A DNA stretch of 64,000 nt from Begonia masoniana (Eukaryota; Streptophyta; Magnoliopsida; Cucurbitales; Begoniaceae), in assembly GCA_022432975.1 (NCBI GenBank), contig CM039512.1, positions 43,499,124 through 43,563,123 of the forward strand, given 5' to 3'. This document shows, in pieces, positions 1 to 10,571 of the stretch. The notes beneath the pieces were generated by a model. It was given only the letters and a program-made list of their open reading frames with translations, did not search any database and was not told where the DNA came from. How positions within the stretch are numbered: the stretch's first letter is position 1; every line of letters starts with the position of its first letter. Made by a program: the position numbers and the translations under genes.

Positions 1-2316
1 GCGTAAGAAAATCATAAATCTCAACTTGAACACGTAGCGGAAGACTTAAAAACGAGTGAAAACCTTTAGTCTTGAAATCCTCTTTAATCCATATACAGTA
101 CCAAATAATTCTAGTATTCGTCAACATAGGTAAATTCTTTTTAAACTATCTATACTTTAATATCATAGACTTAACCAAAATATGCTAGGAGCATCATCCC
201 ACGGGTCAAAATCGCCGTCCAGCCACAAAACATTGCCATGAGCACCATCCAGCAACCAACACATCTACCGAACACATCTACCGAACACATCTACCGAACA
301 CATCTGCCGAACAACATCTTCGACCACTAATGACATCTACCGAACACATCTACCGAACACATCTACCGAACAACATCTTCGACCACTAATGACATCTACC
401 GAACACATCTGCCGAACAACATCTTCGACCACTAATGACATCTACCGAACACATCTACCGAACACATCTGCCGAACAACATCTTCGACCACTAATGACAT
501 CTACCGAACACATCTACCGAACACATCTGCCGAACAACATCTTCGACCACTAATGACATCTACCGAACACATCTACCGAACACATCTACCGAACACATCT
601 ACCGAACACATCTGCCGAACAACATCTTCGACCACTAATGACATCTACCGAACACATCTACCGAACACATCTACCGAACACATCTACCGAACACATCTGC
701 CGAACAACATCTTCGACCACTAATGACATCTACCGAACACATCTACCGAACACATCTACCGAACACATCTGCCGAACAACATCTTCGACCACTAATGACA
801 TCTACCGAACACATCTACCGAACACATCTGCCGAACAACATCTTCGACCACTAATGACATCTACCGAACACATCTACCGAACACATCTGCCGAACAACAT
901 CTTCGACCACTAATGACATCTACCGAACACATCTACCGAACACATCTGCCGAACAACATCTTCGACCACTAATGACATCTACCGAACACATCTGCCGAAC
1001 AACATCTTCGACCACTAATGACATCTACCGAACACATCTGCCGAACAACATCTTCGACCACTAATGACATCTACCGAACACATCTACCGAACACATCTGC
1101 CGAACAACATCTTCGACCACTAATGACATCTACCGAACACATCTACCGAACACATCTACCGAACACATCTGCCGAACAACATCTTCGACCACTAATGACA
1201 TCTACCGAACACATCTGCCGAACAACATCTTCGACCACTAATGACATCTACCGAACACCCCAACCCTCACTTAATATTTTCGTACATTTCAATTTCATGT
1301 TTTCTCGTTATATTTACTTGACATAAATCATGCATGCAAAACATTTTCTATGTCGATGGAGAAAACATGATGCATGCACATGAGTGCACAAAGGAACATC
1401 ATACTATAGAAAATGAACCATCCATTATATGTTATAGCATAACGCTACTCTATTCATCATAACATAATGCTCAACAGATCATAATCATCAAACAATCATC
1501 CATACTAACTTCTTAGTACCCCTGTGATATAGGGGCCCTAATGACCAGAACCCTAACACCCACTTACCTGGGTTCCCTAGCAAGCCGTGCCTTCACGTTA
1601 CTTGTTCCCACCTAATCATGTCACATTTCAATGTTAAAAATCAATCCTAGACAAACCGAGTTCAAAACTAGTAAATCTCTAACTAAGGAAATCTCCTAGG
1701 AATTAAGCTTATCTTATTCGGGCATTTCATCGTACACCTTGTGTGCATATCTCTATTTCCAATATCATTAATGGCATCTAAACTCTTTAACCTCCCTAAT
1801 TTAAACAACATTCATACCAACATTAAGTTCTCAACCTAAACATCAACAACATCCGAAATCTTATCATCAATGCCATTAGTACGAAAACTCATAAATACTA
1901 ATGTTACTCCAACATTGATAAACCCGAAAACCTTAAATCTTAACTAAAATAAACTCATAAACCAAAACTTAACAAATACATTATCTAAGCCTCACCTAGA
2001 GCTCAATTTTTGAAGAAATGAAGGAAGAATCGACGTTGGTGGAGGGAGAATCGCCGAGAGAAAATATCTTGAGGGGAGGGGTTGGCTGAATGTGGGAGTT
2101 CTCGTGGAGGGAGAGGTTTTGTGAGGATTTTAAGTTTTTCTTTTCTAAATATATATTAACTAAAATCAACCTTATTTACAATTTTACCACTAAACCTAAT
2201 TTTCTCACAAAACAAGTAACACCCGTCGTTTTACATCCTCGTAATTTTCTTATTCCAAAAACCACCCCAAAATAATTCTTGGGATAATACCTAACCGGAA
2301 AGTGTTGGGTGTTACA
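1..2316 (-). mobile_element. Truncated LTR of a Gypsy-type element, minus sense
   Basis: The right edge, GTGTTGGGTGTTACA at 2302-2316, has the form of the right edges of the minus-sense X and Y LTRs elsewhere in the window (GGGTGTTACA, GGGTGCTACA). The reverse complement of 1562-1571 is the same CCAGGTAAGT splice-donor-like block found in the family-Y LTRs. An LTR of this type ends in a tandem-repeat zone, and here that zone is the array at 259-1258. The left end lies outside the window, so no target-site duplication can be checked. No pol sequence is seen inside. Family assignment is by architecture rather than close identity. Confidence 0.65.
259..1258. repeat. Higher-order tandem array built on a 13-bp CATCTACCGAACA unit
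   Basis: The 13-bp unit CATCTACCGAACA, or its one-base variant CATCTGCCGAACA, is repeated one to five times and followed by a 20-bp cap ending in TTCGACCACTAATGA. I count 16 caps, with a commonest higher-order period of about 46 or 59 bp. Some steps lack one 13-mer, as expected from slippage or unequal exchange. Open frames cross the array only because the unit lacks stops; they are not genes. Confidence 0.95.
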
Positions 2317-3460
2317 TAAACTAGAACGGATCATGGTTTAGAATTCTTGCATACTATTGTCAAAAACCCCGACGGGCCTCTACCTCACAAACCTAAGGCA
2401 AAGGATCTGAACATCCTCGCGAGAGTATTTCATCACTTTACCACATAGAATCTCTTGCCAAGGGATGGTTATAGAGACCACATTAGCTGCATGGATCTAT
2501 ATGTTTTCTACAAATTTTTCAGACGAGAACGTATCAATGTAGGCCACATCATTGTTAATTGCATGTTGAATGTTTGGAGCAACTCGGCAAAGTCTCTGCC
2601 ATTCAATCTTCTCTTAATTAAGATATTTCAGGTCAATGGAGTAGTTATTCCTCCTTCTAAGATCCCGTTACCTCTAAAATTCAAGGATATTTACACAGCT
2701 TCCACTCTTGCCAAAATGGATATTGCACATTACTTTGATGGTGTGTGGATATTCAAAGCTAATTCATAGAGTTTCCCCTCCTCAGCTGATCCATTAGATC
2801 CGTTTCCTGAGTAGCCAGACTTTGATATGCTTGAAGCTCCCACCATTTAGCCTCGTCACTCTTCGGACTTTCCAAAATTGACTAGAGGAGAAGATTGACC
2901 AAATGTCTATCTGTCTGTCCAGTCTAGCCACTTCCTTTATCGAGTTCAAGACTTAGGCTTCACTTTGATTTCATTTTGGAGATAGGAAGATTGATGATTT
3001 CTATAACCATTGTTGGTTGCGTTCTTTCACGGATGACTAACCCTCCACAGTTGGTTCCTTGACTCAAGGTCTTGAGTTTCCTCCTTCCATTAACAATTAT
3101 TCTTCTCAAGACCAGTGACTTTCCTAGTTCATAGTGGTAGCACTTTATGGTGTTATCTCTATTGGAACCTGGATGTTTTTTTTGTATTTACCTTTTGTTT
3201 AGTCTTGGATGGTCTTGATGTAGAACTTTAACTTTGTGATAGTATTTGATGGTCTTGATGTTCTATATGACTTGTGTTTTTTTTTTTTTTATAATGCCAA
3301 AGGGGGAGAATAATAAATAAGTTAATAAATGCACTTAGTAAGGGGGAGCCCTGCTGCTGCACGTTCATTTTTAGCAAGTAGTGTGCAAATAATAAAAAGA
3401 AAATAATCCAAAAACAATTTTTGAATCTTATATGTTTGTTATCATCAAAAATGGAAATAT
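2317..3460 (+). mobile_element. 3' internal region of a Sirevirus-like Copia element, decayed
   Basis: This lies directly upstream of a Copia-type polypurine boundary and LTR. It holds a degraded reading frame (2455-2769), then non-coding sequence with a T-run at 3278-3290 and two purine tracts, CCAAAGGGGGAGAA (3297-3310) and AGGGGGAG (3341-3348). A downstream extra ORF plus several GGGGGAG tracts before the 3' LTR is the layout known for Sireviruses. The upstream gag-pol is missing; the left end abuts the LTR edge at 2316. Confidence 0.6.
2455..2769 (+). pseudogene. Fragment of a retrotransposon-associated extra ORF (plant transposon-protein-like)
   Basis: The frame gives 104 residues after a CTTGCC start region and ends at TAG. 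The pattern, a PRDGYRDHIS segment, then a hydrophobic stretch with YVFYKFFRRERINVGHII, then a predicted helical region, resembles the extra ORF found downstream of pol in several plant LTR elements and often labelled putative plant transposon protein. Sequence before 2455 (LRHILARV-like) appears to continue the same domain in a broken frame. No catalytic residues can be pointed to. A similar role is played by the extra ORF of the Athila element at 61155-62329. The family assignment is from memory of the pattern and is moderate; decay is evident from the short frame. Confidence 0.45.
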
Positions 3461-4430
3461 TGTTAGCTTAAAATGAACTAAGCCTATAAAGTATTTTGAT
3501 AATGGATGTTTTTCTTTTAAATTATTTTGTGGTGATTAAAAGTGGTTTATTGATTTATTGAAATATCCTTGAGTGAAGGGTATTTGGTTTATCTAACAAA
3601 GTGTGTTGAATTTCTTCTCAGCTGATTATAAGACACATATACCTTAGACAGACAATTTGCAAAAAAATGTCGAAAGCTCCATGTGTGAGTTATAATTGCA
3701 CATAGTGTCGACCAGGTCAGAAAGGAGTGTCGACCGCATGAACAAAAGCAAAATTTCCATAAAGCTCTACAGTGTCGATCAAGAAAAAAGCATGTCTACC
3801 TGATGAACAAATGAAGAATTTTCAGATAGCTCTGAAGCATCGACCGGGCCCTATAATGTCGACATCTTCTCAATAACAAAGTTCAGAATGATAAAGGTGT
3901 CGTCCGCGAAATCAAAGTGTCAATCGTGCGGTTTTTCAAAGTGGCCACCCAATTGTTGAACGACTTTGAAATAACACTCAACGTCATCAAAGTCTTGACC
4001 GAGTAAATGGAAGTGTCGACTCATCCTTTTGCTTTTGAAGGCCGTTATAAATAGAAGAATGAAGCTTCATGAAAAATATATAACTTAAGAATAGTACTGA
4101 AGTGCTGCCAAATTTTTCTATGCTCCCAAGTCTTTGAATTATCTTGCTCCTCTTCTACTCCCTCTCTTGAGATTTATTTTTGAGAGTGTGTGAGAATTGC
4201 TTCTTTAGAGTGTGTATACTCATTTTGTTTAGTAATCAAGTGAAGGGTGATGCCCCAAGAAAGAGTCTTGTAAGACTTTGATTGACGCCCGAAAGATCAA
4301 TATTGTGAACTAAAGAAATTAAGATTCGAAGAAATCTTCAAAGAAGACCCTTGAAGTGCGGCCGTAAGCACAGTTATTCATAAATCACATACCGATAATT
4401 CCTTGTTTATTTGTAAACATGGTCCTTCCT
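3461..4430 (+). mobile_element. Copia (Sirevirus-like) 3' LTR
   Basis: The LTR begins TGTTAGCTTA directly after CATCAAAAATGGAAATAT (3443-3460), which is a mutated form of the CATCAAAAAGGGGGAGAT-type tract that precedes many Copia 3' LTRs. The body has a cluster of TGTCGACC-type motifs (about 3700-4020), a TATA-like TTATAAATA (4045-4053), and a GTGCGGCCGTAAGCACAG segment (4355-4372) like the conserved U5 block of Sirevirus-like LTRs. The 3' end is not fixed; it runs into reverse-transcriptase sequence of another Copia relic by about 4437. Confidence 0.6.
4045..4053 (+). promoter_or_regulatory. TATA box of the Copia LTR
   Basis: TTATAAATA sits about 585 bp into the LTR and just after the TGTCGAC-rich segment, the expected U3/R position. 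Transcription would start about 30 bp downstream. Confidence 0.5.
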
Positions 4431-4436
4431 TCTTGG

Positions 4437-5290
4437 CAATTCCTCGGATGACATTATCTTGGCAAGAAACAAAGTTGACTGCATGAAAATAATTAAGGTG
4501 TTTCTTAACAACAAATTTAAGTTGAAAGATTTATGTGATTTGCTTTTTGTACTTCATTAGAAGTGGCAAGATCTTATAAGAGTATTTTTTATTTCTCAAA
4601 GACATTATACTCTAAAAGCTTCTAATTGATACATGATATTTGGGTCGAAAACCAGCTTCAAAACACTTAGATCTTGCAATGAAATTGTCATCTAATAGTG
4701 GGAATTTACTTGAAGATCCCAAGTGTTTTCAAAGATTAATTGGACGATTTATCAACCTTACCCTTACAAGGCCTCATATTTATTTTTAGTCAACAATTGA
4801 AGTCAATATATTGCTCAACCGGCAACTTCTCATTTGCAAGTCGCTTATAAGATATTGAGTTACTTAAAATATACAGTTGACCAAGATTTATTCTATTCAT
4901 CAACTTCTTCTTTACAGTCTTTTAGTGATTCAGACTTGCCAAGCTATAAAAATTCTAGGCATTCCATTAGTGGTTTTTGTGTGTTTCTTGGTTGGTTTCA
5001 TGAAACTTAAAGAACCAATGCACGATTTTTCATTCAACTGTTGCAATTGAATATCGTGTCATGACCAATACTACTTGTGAAATTATTTAGCTAAAAATTT
5101 TACTCAAAGATCTATTCATTGATATTCTTCTATTGCTCTATTACTTTGTGATAATAAATCTGCTTTACATATTACTACAATTTTTTTTCCCACAGACAAA
5201 ACACGTTGAGATAGATTGCAATGTTATACCGCAACAGCTTGGCATTGGATGTCTTAAGACTTTGCATATCTCCTAAAAATATAAACATGC
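4437..5290 (+). pseudogene. Copia reverse transcriptase / RNase H relic
   Basis: Reading across several frames recovers the C-terminal half of a Ty1-copia polyprotein. It starts at the RT catalytic motif, seen as SSDDIILA at about 4441-4464 where YVDDIILA is usual, followed by FKLKDL. A decayed DPKCFQRLIGR and TRPHIYF block follows (about 4717-4785). The RNase H part has SDSDLPSYKNSRHSISGFCV (about 4927-4986), the EYRVMTNTTCEIIWL block, CDNKSALH and TKHVEIDC (about 5195-5220). In-frame stops occur, for example after TRPHIYF, and small indels break the frame. Everything upstream of the RT active site is absent, and the left edge meets the Copia LTR. It is dead, and may be an older element into which the LTR-bearing one inserted. 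Confidence 0.85.
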
Positions 5291-5726
5291 CACTCTCTTA
5301 ACTAAGTTATTGCTTCCAAGTCACATATATTGTATTTTTAATATGTTATAGTTATCTTGCATCTTTTTCATTCGCAATTGTAGTCATTCTATAAATAGGA
5401 CTGCAAAGTATTTTCACTATAATGAGAATTTGCAGTTTAAATCCTTTTCTTGGTTATATATGACATAAGGTGATAAATCTTGACATTTAATTGCGCTAGT
5501 TGTCATTGTAATATCATACCATTAAGACATGTTAACTAACTCATAAAAAAGATTTAACCAAAAGCAGTGTAACATTTATGCATTACCTTGTAAGCATTAC
5601 AAACACTTCTATCACAAATCTAATGTCTCTATTTTATAAATTCACTCGTACACCAATACTCATGACACAATACAACTAGGATGCATTTAAAGCCCACAGT
5701 GAAGAAAAACGCAGAAATAAGATCCC

Positions 5727-7769
5727 TTAGAGTTGGGCAAGACGGCGAATATCAATAGGGTAAGCATCGGTAGAGCGTTGTGCACTATAAGCTCTCCGGC
5801 CAACAATGGCATTTCCGGCATCAGTAGGGTGAAAGGCATCCCAAAAGAGATACTCGTTCCGGTTTCGACATGGCATTTGCCCCGGGAGGCATGTTATTTG
5901 CCCATTATTTCTTCCCACTCCACAACACCCAACGTTTGTAACCTTAAGACCTGAAGTTTCATCAAGAGTTAAATTAATTTCTAGACATGATTCATATTTA
6001 ATTTGTAGTTGAACTAATTATATTGTTACAGTTCAGTGACTTAAATTATGTTTTGACCCTGTCTAAAAAATTCACGACTCGACGTAAACAGTAGACTAAA
6101 CTAATGATATTTTGCGTTGTGAATTATTCTCATTTACCCATGATTTGTTTTTCGTGTAAGAGTTTCAACCAAAAATCTGTGTGTTCTTCTTCGATTATCT
6201 TCTTTTATCTATTCTCTTCGGCATAACTCATATATGTGTTTGCATGAAATATAAACGGAGATAATAATTACCAAAAGATGAAGGGTTGGCGATGATGTCC
6301 TGGAAAATGCCATAAGCGTTGATGTAGATAAATTTTGCATCAGGGAGATTGCTGTTAAGGTTGTCGACAAGAGATCTCAGCCGTCCATTGAAAATTTGAT
6401 TAGCTGAGTTGACTGTTTCCACACATGTTCTTCCATCTGGGCTGCCCCGAGCCAGTTGATTTGGGCTGCACCCAATATTACCAACCCCAAACAACACAAA
6501 CTTCCTTGCTCCAAAGTTATATAAAATCTACACAGATTCAAAAACCAAGATGGGTTTATCAAATAGACAAACATCCAAAAAAATTGACGAAACGAAAGAT
6601 AATAGTCGATACGTTAAAAATTATAAGAGCTAATTTCTCGTATTTTTAAAATATAACGGACAAAAATGAGAGAAATTAAAAAAAACAACATTAAGAATTT
6701 TATATGAAAAACCAAATCGCTGCTCTCAAAACTCACATTGATCACAAGTGCGCATGACCTGTTTATCTCTCACTCTTTTGTTTCTCTTCACATTATTATT
6801 CTTTTTTTTTTCCTCAATACATAGATCCATGAAAGAGATGAACTAACCCTAAGTTGCTGAGAGTATTGTTGGATCAAAACGTCGGCGTATTGTTGCGGAG
6901 AATATTGTCGACTGGTTGAGTAGTAGAGAGGCATGAAGTAGTTGTTGAGGTAATCGTTGCTGCCCAATCCGATAGAAAAAATGCACTTATTCAAGTACGC
7001 TTTTGCAGAATTCTCATCTCCAATGATGTTAACAATTTGTGACACCGTGTTTTGGTAATTCTTCACTTGCCCACTAAAGCTTATCCGACCGCCCTGTGCA
7101 TTACATAATTATTGATTATAAGTTATCGCAGAAACACACAGATAATCATCAATTTCTATGATCTTCAATCATTGGTAGCTGTCTTTTTCATTGATTTAAG
7201 TTTGCATGGACCCATGTTTTATTGTAGAGTAGTTGAAACATAAATATCTCATTATCTTATTGGGAATTGCAAAATAGAAGATTCTGTAAAATTGTTTTAG
7301 TTATAGTTACCAGTTGTCGGCCAGTTTCTTCTCGGATTCCGGCAGCTGCCGACTGCATAATTCACTCCTCCGAGGATGTTCCGGCCTCGTGCAGTGGCGT
7401 AAGGAGGAATATAAGAGTTGAAGCCTAGAAGTTGAGCTGTGCATATAGGAAACAAATCTTAGGTTAATATTACAATACCGCATCGCTTCCTCAAAGTGAG
7501 GGAGAGAGAGAGAGAGAGGGCTGACCGATGACATCAACGGTGGTTCTTCCATTAGAGAATCTACCAGAAGGTCCACCAGGGAAGTCAATTCCGTAAGGAA
7601 AGTAGTCTGCTCGAGCCAAAGAAGAAAGCTGATTGTTGTTTCCATTATCAACCAAAGAATCTCCAAATATGAAGTAGCATGGAACTTGCTGAGCTCCTCC
7701 CCCACTTATCAAGCTCAAAACCACCATTGCCATGCAAATACTCCACTTTCTCTTCATATCATCCGCCAT
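5727..7769 (-). CDS. GDSL esterase/lipase gene, five exons, with a one-base frameshift in exon 2
   Basis: Family members are secreted plant SGNH hydrolases that cleave acyl esters. Exons on the minus strand: 7769-7526, 7436-7311, 7093-6848, 6527-6272, 5950-5727; every intron is GT...AG with compatible phases. Exon 1 has a short hydrophobic leader (SICMAMVVLSLISGGGAQQ) and block I FIFGDSLVDNGNNN with the catalytic Ser; exon 2 has block II GVNYA; exon 3 has GLGSNDYLNNY with the block III Asn; exon 5 has DAFHPTDAGN with the catalytic Asp and His. The implied protein is 364 residues, matching the Arabidopsis At1g29670 class. Exon 2 is 126 bp where phase needs 125: an extra C (plus strand, near 7353) after the GVNYA codons shifts everything downstream. 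It is therefore a very recent pseudogene or a base-calling error. The ATG at 7769 is the first in frame; one at 7757 is also possible. Confidence 0.93.
7499..7520. repeat. (GA)n microsatellite in intron 1 of the GDSL gene
   Basis: A run of GA dinucleotides begins five bases from the intron 1 donor (7521-7525). Read on the gene strand it is a CT-rich tract close to the donor. Confidence 0.8.
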
Positions 7770-7883
7770 TGATGTCAGCTTCAAAGCTACTGATTAAGAG
7801 CTGGAAAACTAGGTCTGAGACTAGACAAACTGTATTTAATTTGTAAGTCTGTCTGAATGAGGATTTGAAAAAGATGAATTCCA

Positions 7884-7891
7884 TATTTATA
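7884..7891 (-). promoter_or_regulatory. TATA box of the GDSL gene
   Basis: The minus strand reads TATAAATA about 115 bp before the start codon. This predicts a transcript start near 7855 and a 5' leader of about 85 bases. Confidence 0.6.
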
Positions 7892-9407
7892 AAGAAGCTT
7901 TAGAGAGAGAAAGAGGAGTAGTGCTCTCCAGTTTTAGATTTTACAGGTGAGCAGTATGCTATAGCAATAATTTCACGCGGGTGTAATGTGAACTGGAGCA
8001 CTTCTCAACACTTCTTATGAACACTTCCTCTTTCTTATTATTTAATTTATTATTTGGTTCCAAATTATTCATTATTTATGTCATTGTTCATGAACTAATT
8101 GCTGCGTGACCCTTTTTGAACGATGAAAAGTGGTCCTTAAACAAACCTTTTGAAAGTCAAATAAACAATATTTTTTATCAGAAGATAGAAAATTTCAGAA
8201 CTCGTCAATCAACGGTGGAGATTACAGTGAGTATAAGAAAGATAAAGGAAATAAATGGGACTGGGTGAATGAATTAAATGCCAATTGGGAAGGCGAGAAG
8301 TGAGGAAGAAAGGGGAGCATGCGAGTCCATTTAGAGCATTAAATGATGTCAAACTTTATTGCATCACAGTTTGGTGTGAATTCATGCTAAGTTTGAACTC
8401 ACACTTGGCATGTCGGCGTCCACCACATGGTCATTACAACTTGTCAAAGAACTTAATAAAGCGAGAGAGATGTTCCCTTTGCTCTTCGACACAAACGCGG
8501 AGGCGAAGCTTCACGAACGCATTTGTTTTTGGGTGTTATCATAACATGTATTTGATTGGTATAGAGAGAATTTAAATTATTTACAAAACTCCACTTTTCC
8601 TCCGTGAGGTAGAATTTTGCAACTCTTTAGATAATACGGAAGGCCACAAAGCCGAATTTGGTACACAAAGGAACAAAAAAAAAGTCTTTTCCATGTAAAT
8701 ACTTTGATGTGGAAATTGTTTTAGCACCACATGTCTAGCAGCTGCGACCATATCATCAACCTATCTTGATTCGTATAGAAATATTTTTGTTTACTTCGAC
8801 AAGAGGAGCTCAAGTGAGTCTATCGATCTTCTAATGGATTTTCAGTCTGAATCGTCTTCGTCTTCGTCCCTCAAGTTTGTTTTCACTCTAACTCTCTCAC
8901 CATTAAAATGCAAGTATTTCCATTGACATTGGTATCTTTTGAGAAATGAGAACAAGTCTCTGCTTCTCTTCTTGGCCTAGATTCTGAAAATGATGCAACG
9001 GTGATTTCAAGAAAACTCCGAAACTAACTAGAGCTGTTGAATCATGCACAATTTTCAGCAATTGTTTTCTAAAACCTATTTAATCGAGCACAATTAACAG
9101 ATCTTAGACATCAATTTCGAACCTTAGTGAGATTAGAAACTGGTAAAGAGAGTCAAATTTTTTATCAAATCAATCATCTCAAATCAAAACCTAAAAATAG
9201 TATTTATATCGTCTCAGATAATAAAATTAAAAACAATAAAAATTACGAATAAAACGACGATAAAACTTCTCCGCTCGCGCAGCTGGTTCTAAACGACATT
9301 TTTTGGACTCAGAAATATGCTTCAATAGGGGAACCATACTTAAATAGTTGTAGATCTTTCGACGCCGTTCGATTTGATATATTATGGGCCCCGTAACTCC
9401 ATTGTAG
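7892..9407. other. Intergenic stretch upstream of the GDSL gene, no gene seen
   Basis: This is AT-rich sequence with no convincing coding pattern. A TCTTCG run lies near 8855-8866. The last 180 bp (about 9230-9407) probably form the 3' untranslated or LTR-proximal part of the Gypsy relic to the right. Short frames here show no domain pattern. Confidence 0.5.
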
Positions 9408-10222
9408 TCAAAAGTTATGAGACCCAATAGTAGGCCTTCGCAAAACCCGATCTTGTTGTTCCAAAAAGTCCAACACGACCTGATCCACATCATTCTCCCC
9501 GGAGGAGGAAAAATTCAACCGCGAATTGTCGGTGACATCGTCATCAGAAGAATCACCATGGAAAGGAATCAAGTGTTTGACGTTGAAAACGTCAGCAGTG
9601 CGAATATGACTCGGCAGTTTTAACCTGTAAGCATTCAGATTGATCTTCTCAAAAATTTCCAACTGGCCAATCTTTTTGCAAGATAGTTTATTGTAATCCC
9701 CAATAGAAAAATGCTTTTTAGTTAAAACTGCCCATACGAAATCACCAACCTGAAAATCAATGTGTCTCCGCTTCCGATCCGCCGCCTGTTTATATTTTAG
9801 ATTTGCCTTTTGTAAGTTCTCGTGAATGGATTTGTGAACGTTCTGTAAGCTATTGACAAAATATTCAGCTTTTTCCTGTATCTTTGAATTTCTGGGTAAA
9901 ATCATTAAATCAAAGGGACCCCTAGGTATGGCCAAGTATACTACATGAAAAGGGCTGAAACCAGTGCTGTGATTAACGGCATGGTTGTGGGCGAAATCGG
10001 CTTGGCACAATTTTTGATCCCAGTTTTTCACATGTTCTCCAACCAAATATCGCAACAAATTGTCAAGTGATCTATTAGCAACTTCGGTTTGCCCATCTGT
10101 TTGGGGATGATATGCACTACTGAAGTTGAGCTATGTATTCACCATTTTCCATAAACTGCGCCAAAAATGACTCAGAAATCTATTATCTCTATCAGAGATG
10201 ATAGAGGCAGGTAGACCATGTA
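9408..10222 (-). pseudogene. Chromovirus Gypsy integrase C-terminal relic
   Basis: The minus strand encodes the second half of a Gypsy integrase. From 10222 downward it has LHG-P and [10 protein letters not shown] (second catalytic Asp), then after an in-frame TAG the AYHPQTDGQTEVANRSL block with the catalytic Glu, then ADFAHNHAVNHSTGFSPF, and a C-terminal domain with VGDFVWAV, KKIGQLEIFEKIN and TADVFNVKHLIPFHGD. It ends at the stop at 9408. This pattern is standard for plant chromoviruses. The N-terminal zinc finger, RNase H and RT are absent because a family-X LTR begins at 10223. The stop near 10125 and the missing domains make it non-functional. Confidence 0.9.
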
Positions 10223-10571
10223 TGTAACACCTGGGACTTTCCTCTAACGTACGTAGCCTTAGATTAGGTTATGTTATGATATTTTAATCGAAATCCTAGG
10301 GTTATGTTAAGTATAAAAATGAGAGAGTGAAAGTTGAAAGGGTATTTGGTGAGAAACTTTAAAGTTGGAGTCGTTTAGTGATGGTTATTGTTGAATTTAA
10401 TGTAAAGGAAATAAAGTGAAGGAAAAGGTTGAGGAGGAAACCTTCAGGTAGGAAGAGATGGAAAAGTGTGAGGGGGCGGGTTGATAAATTATAAAGTTTG
10501 TGGTTAAAAAATTAAAAGGGGAAAAAGTGGAAAATTAAATGTTGGAGGGCTTAGGATAAAAAGATAACTTT

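Noticed and set aside
259..1258. CRISPR array
   Set aside because: The repeats are contiguous with no unique spacers, and the DNA is plant nuclear.
638..1326. Open frames of 91 and 102 residues with Thr/His-rich repeated peptides
   Set aside because: They lie wholly in the 13-bp tandem array, have no domain pattern, and exist only because the unit contains no stop.
8285..8575. 96-residue frame upstream of the GDSL gene
   Set aside because: No domain, no splice support and no conserved pattern that I can see.
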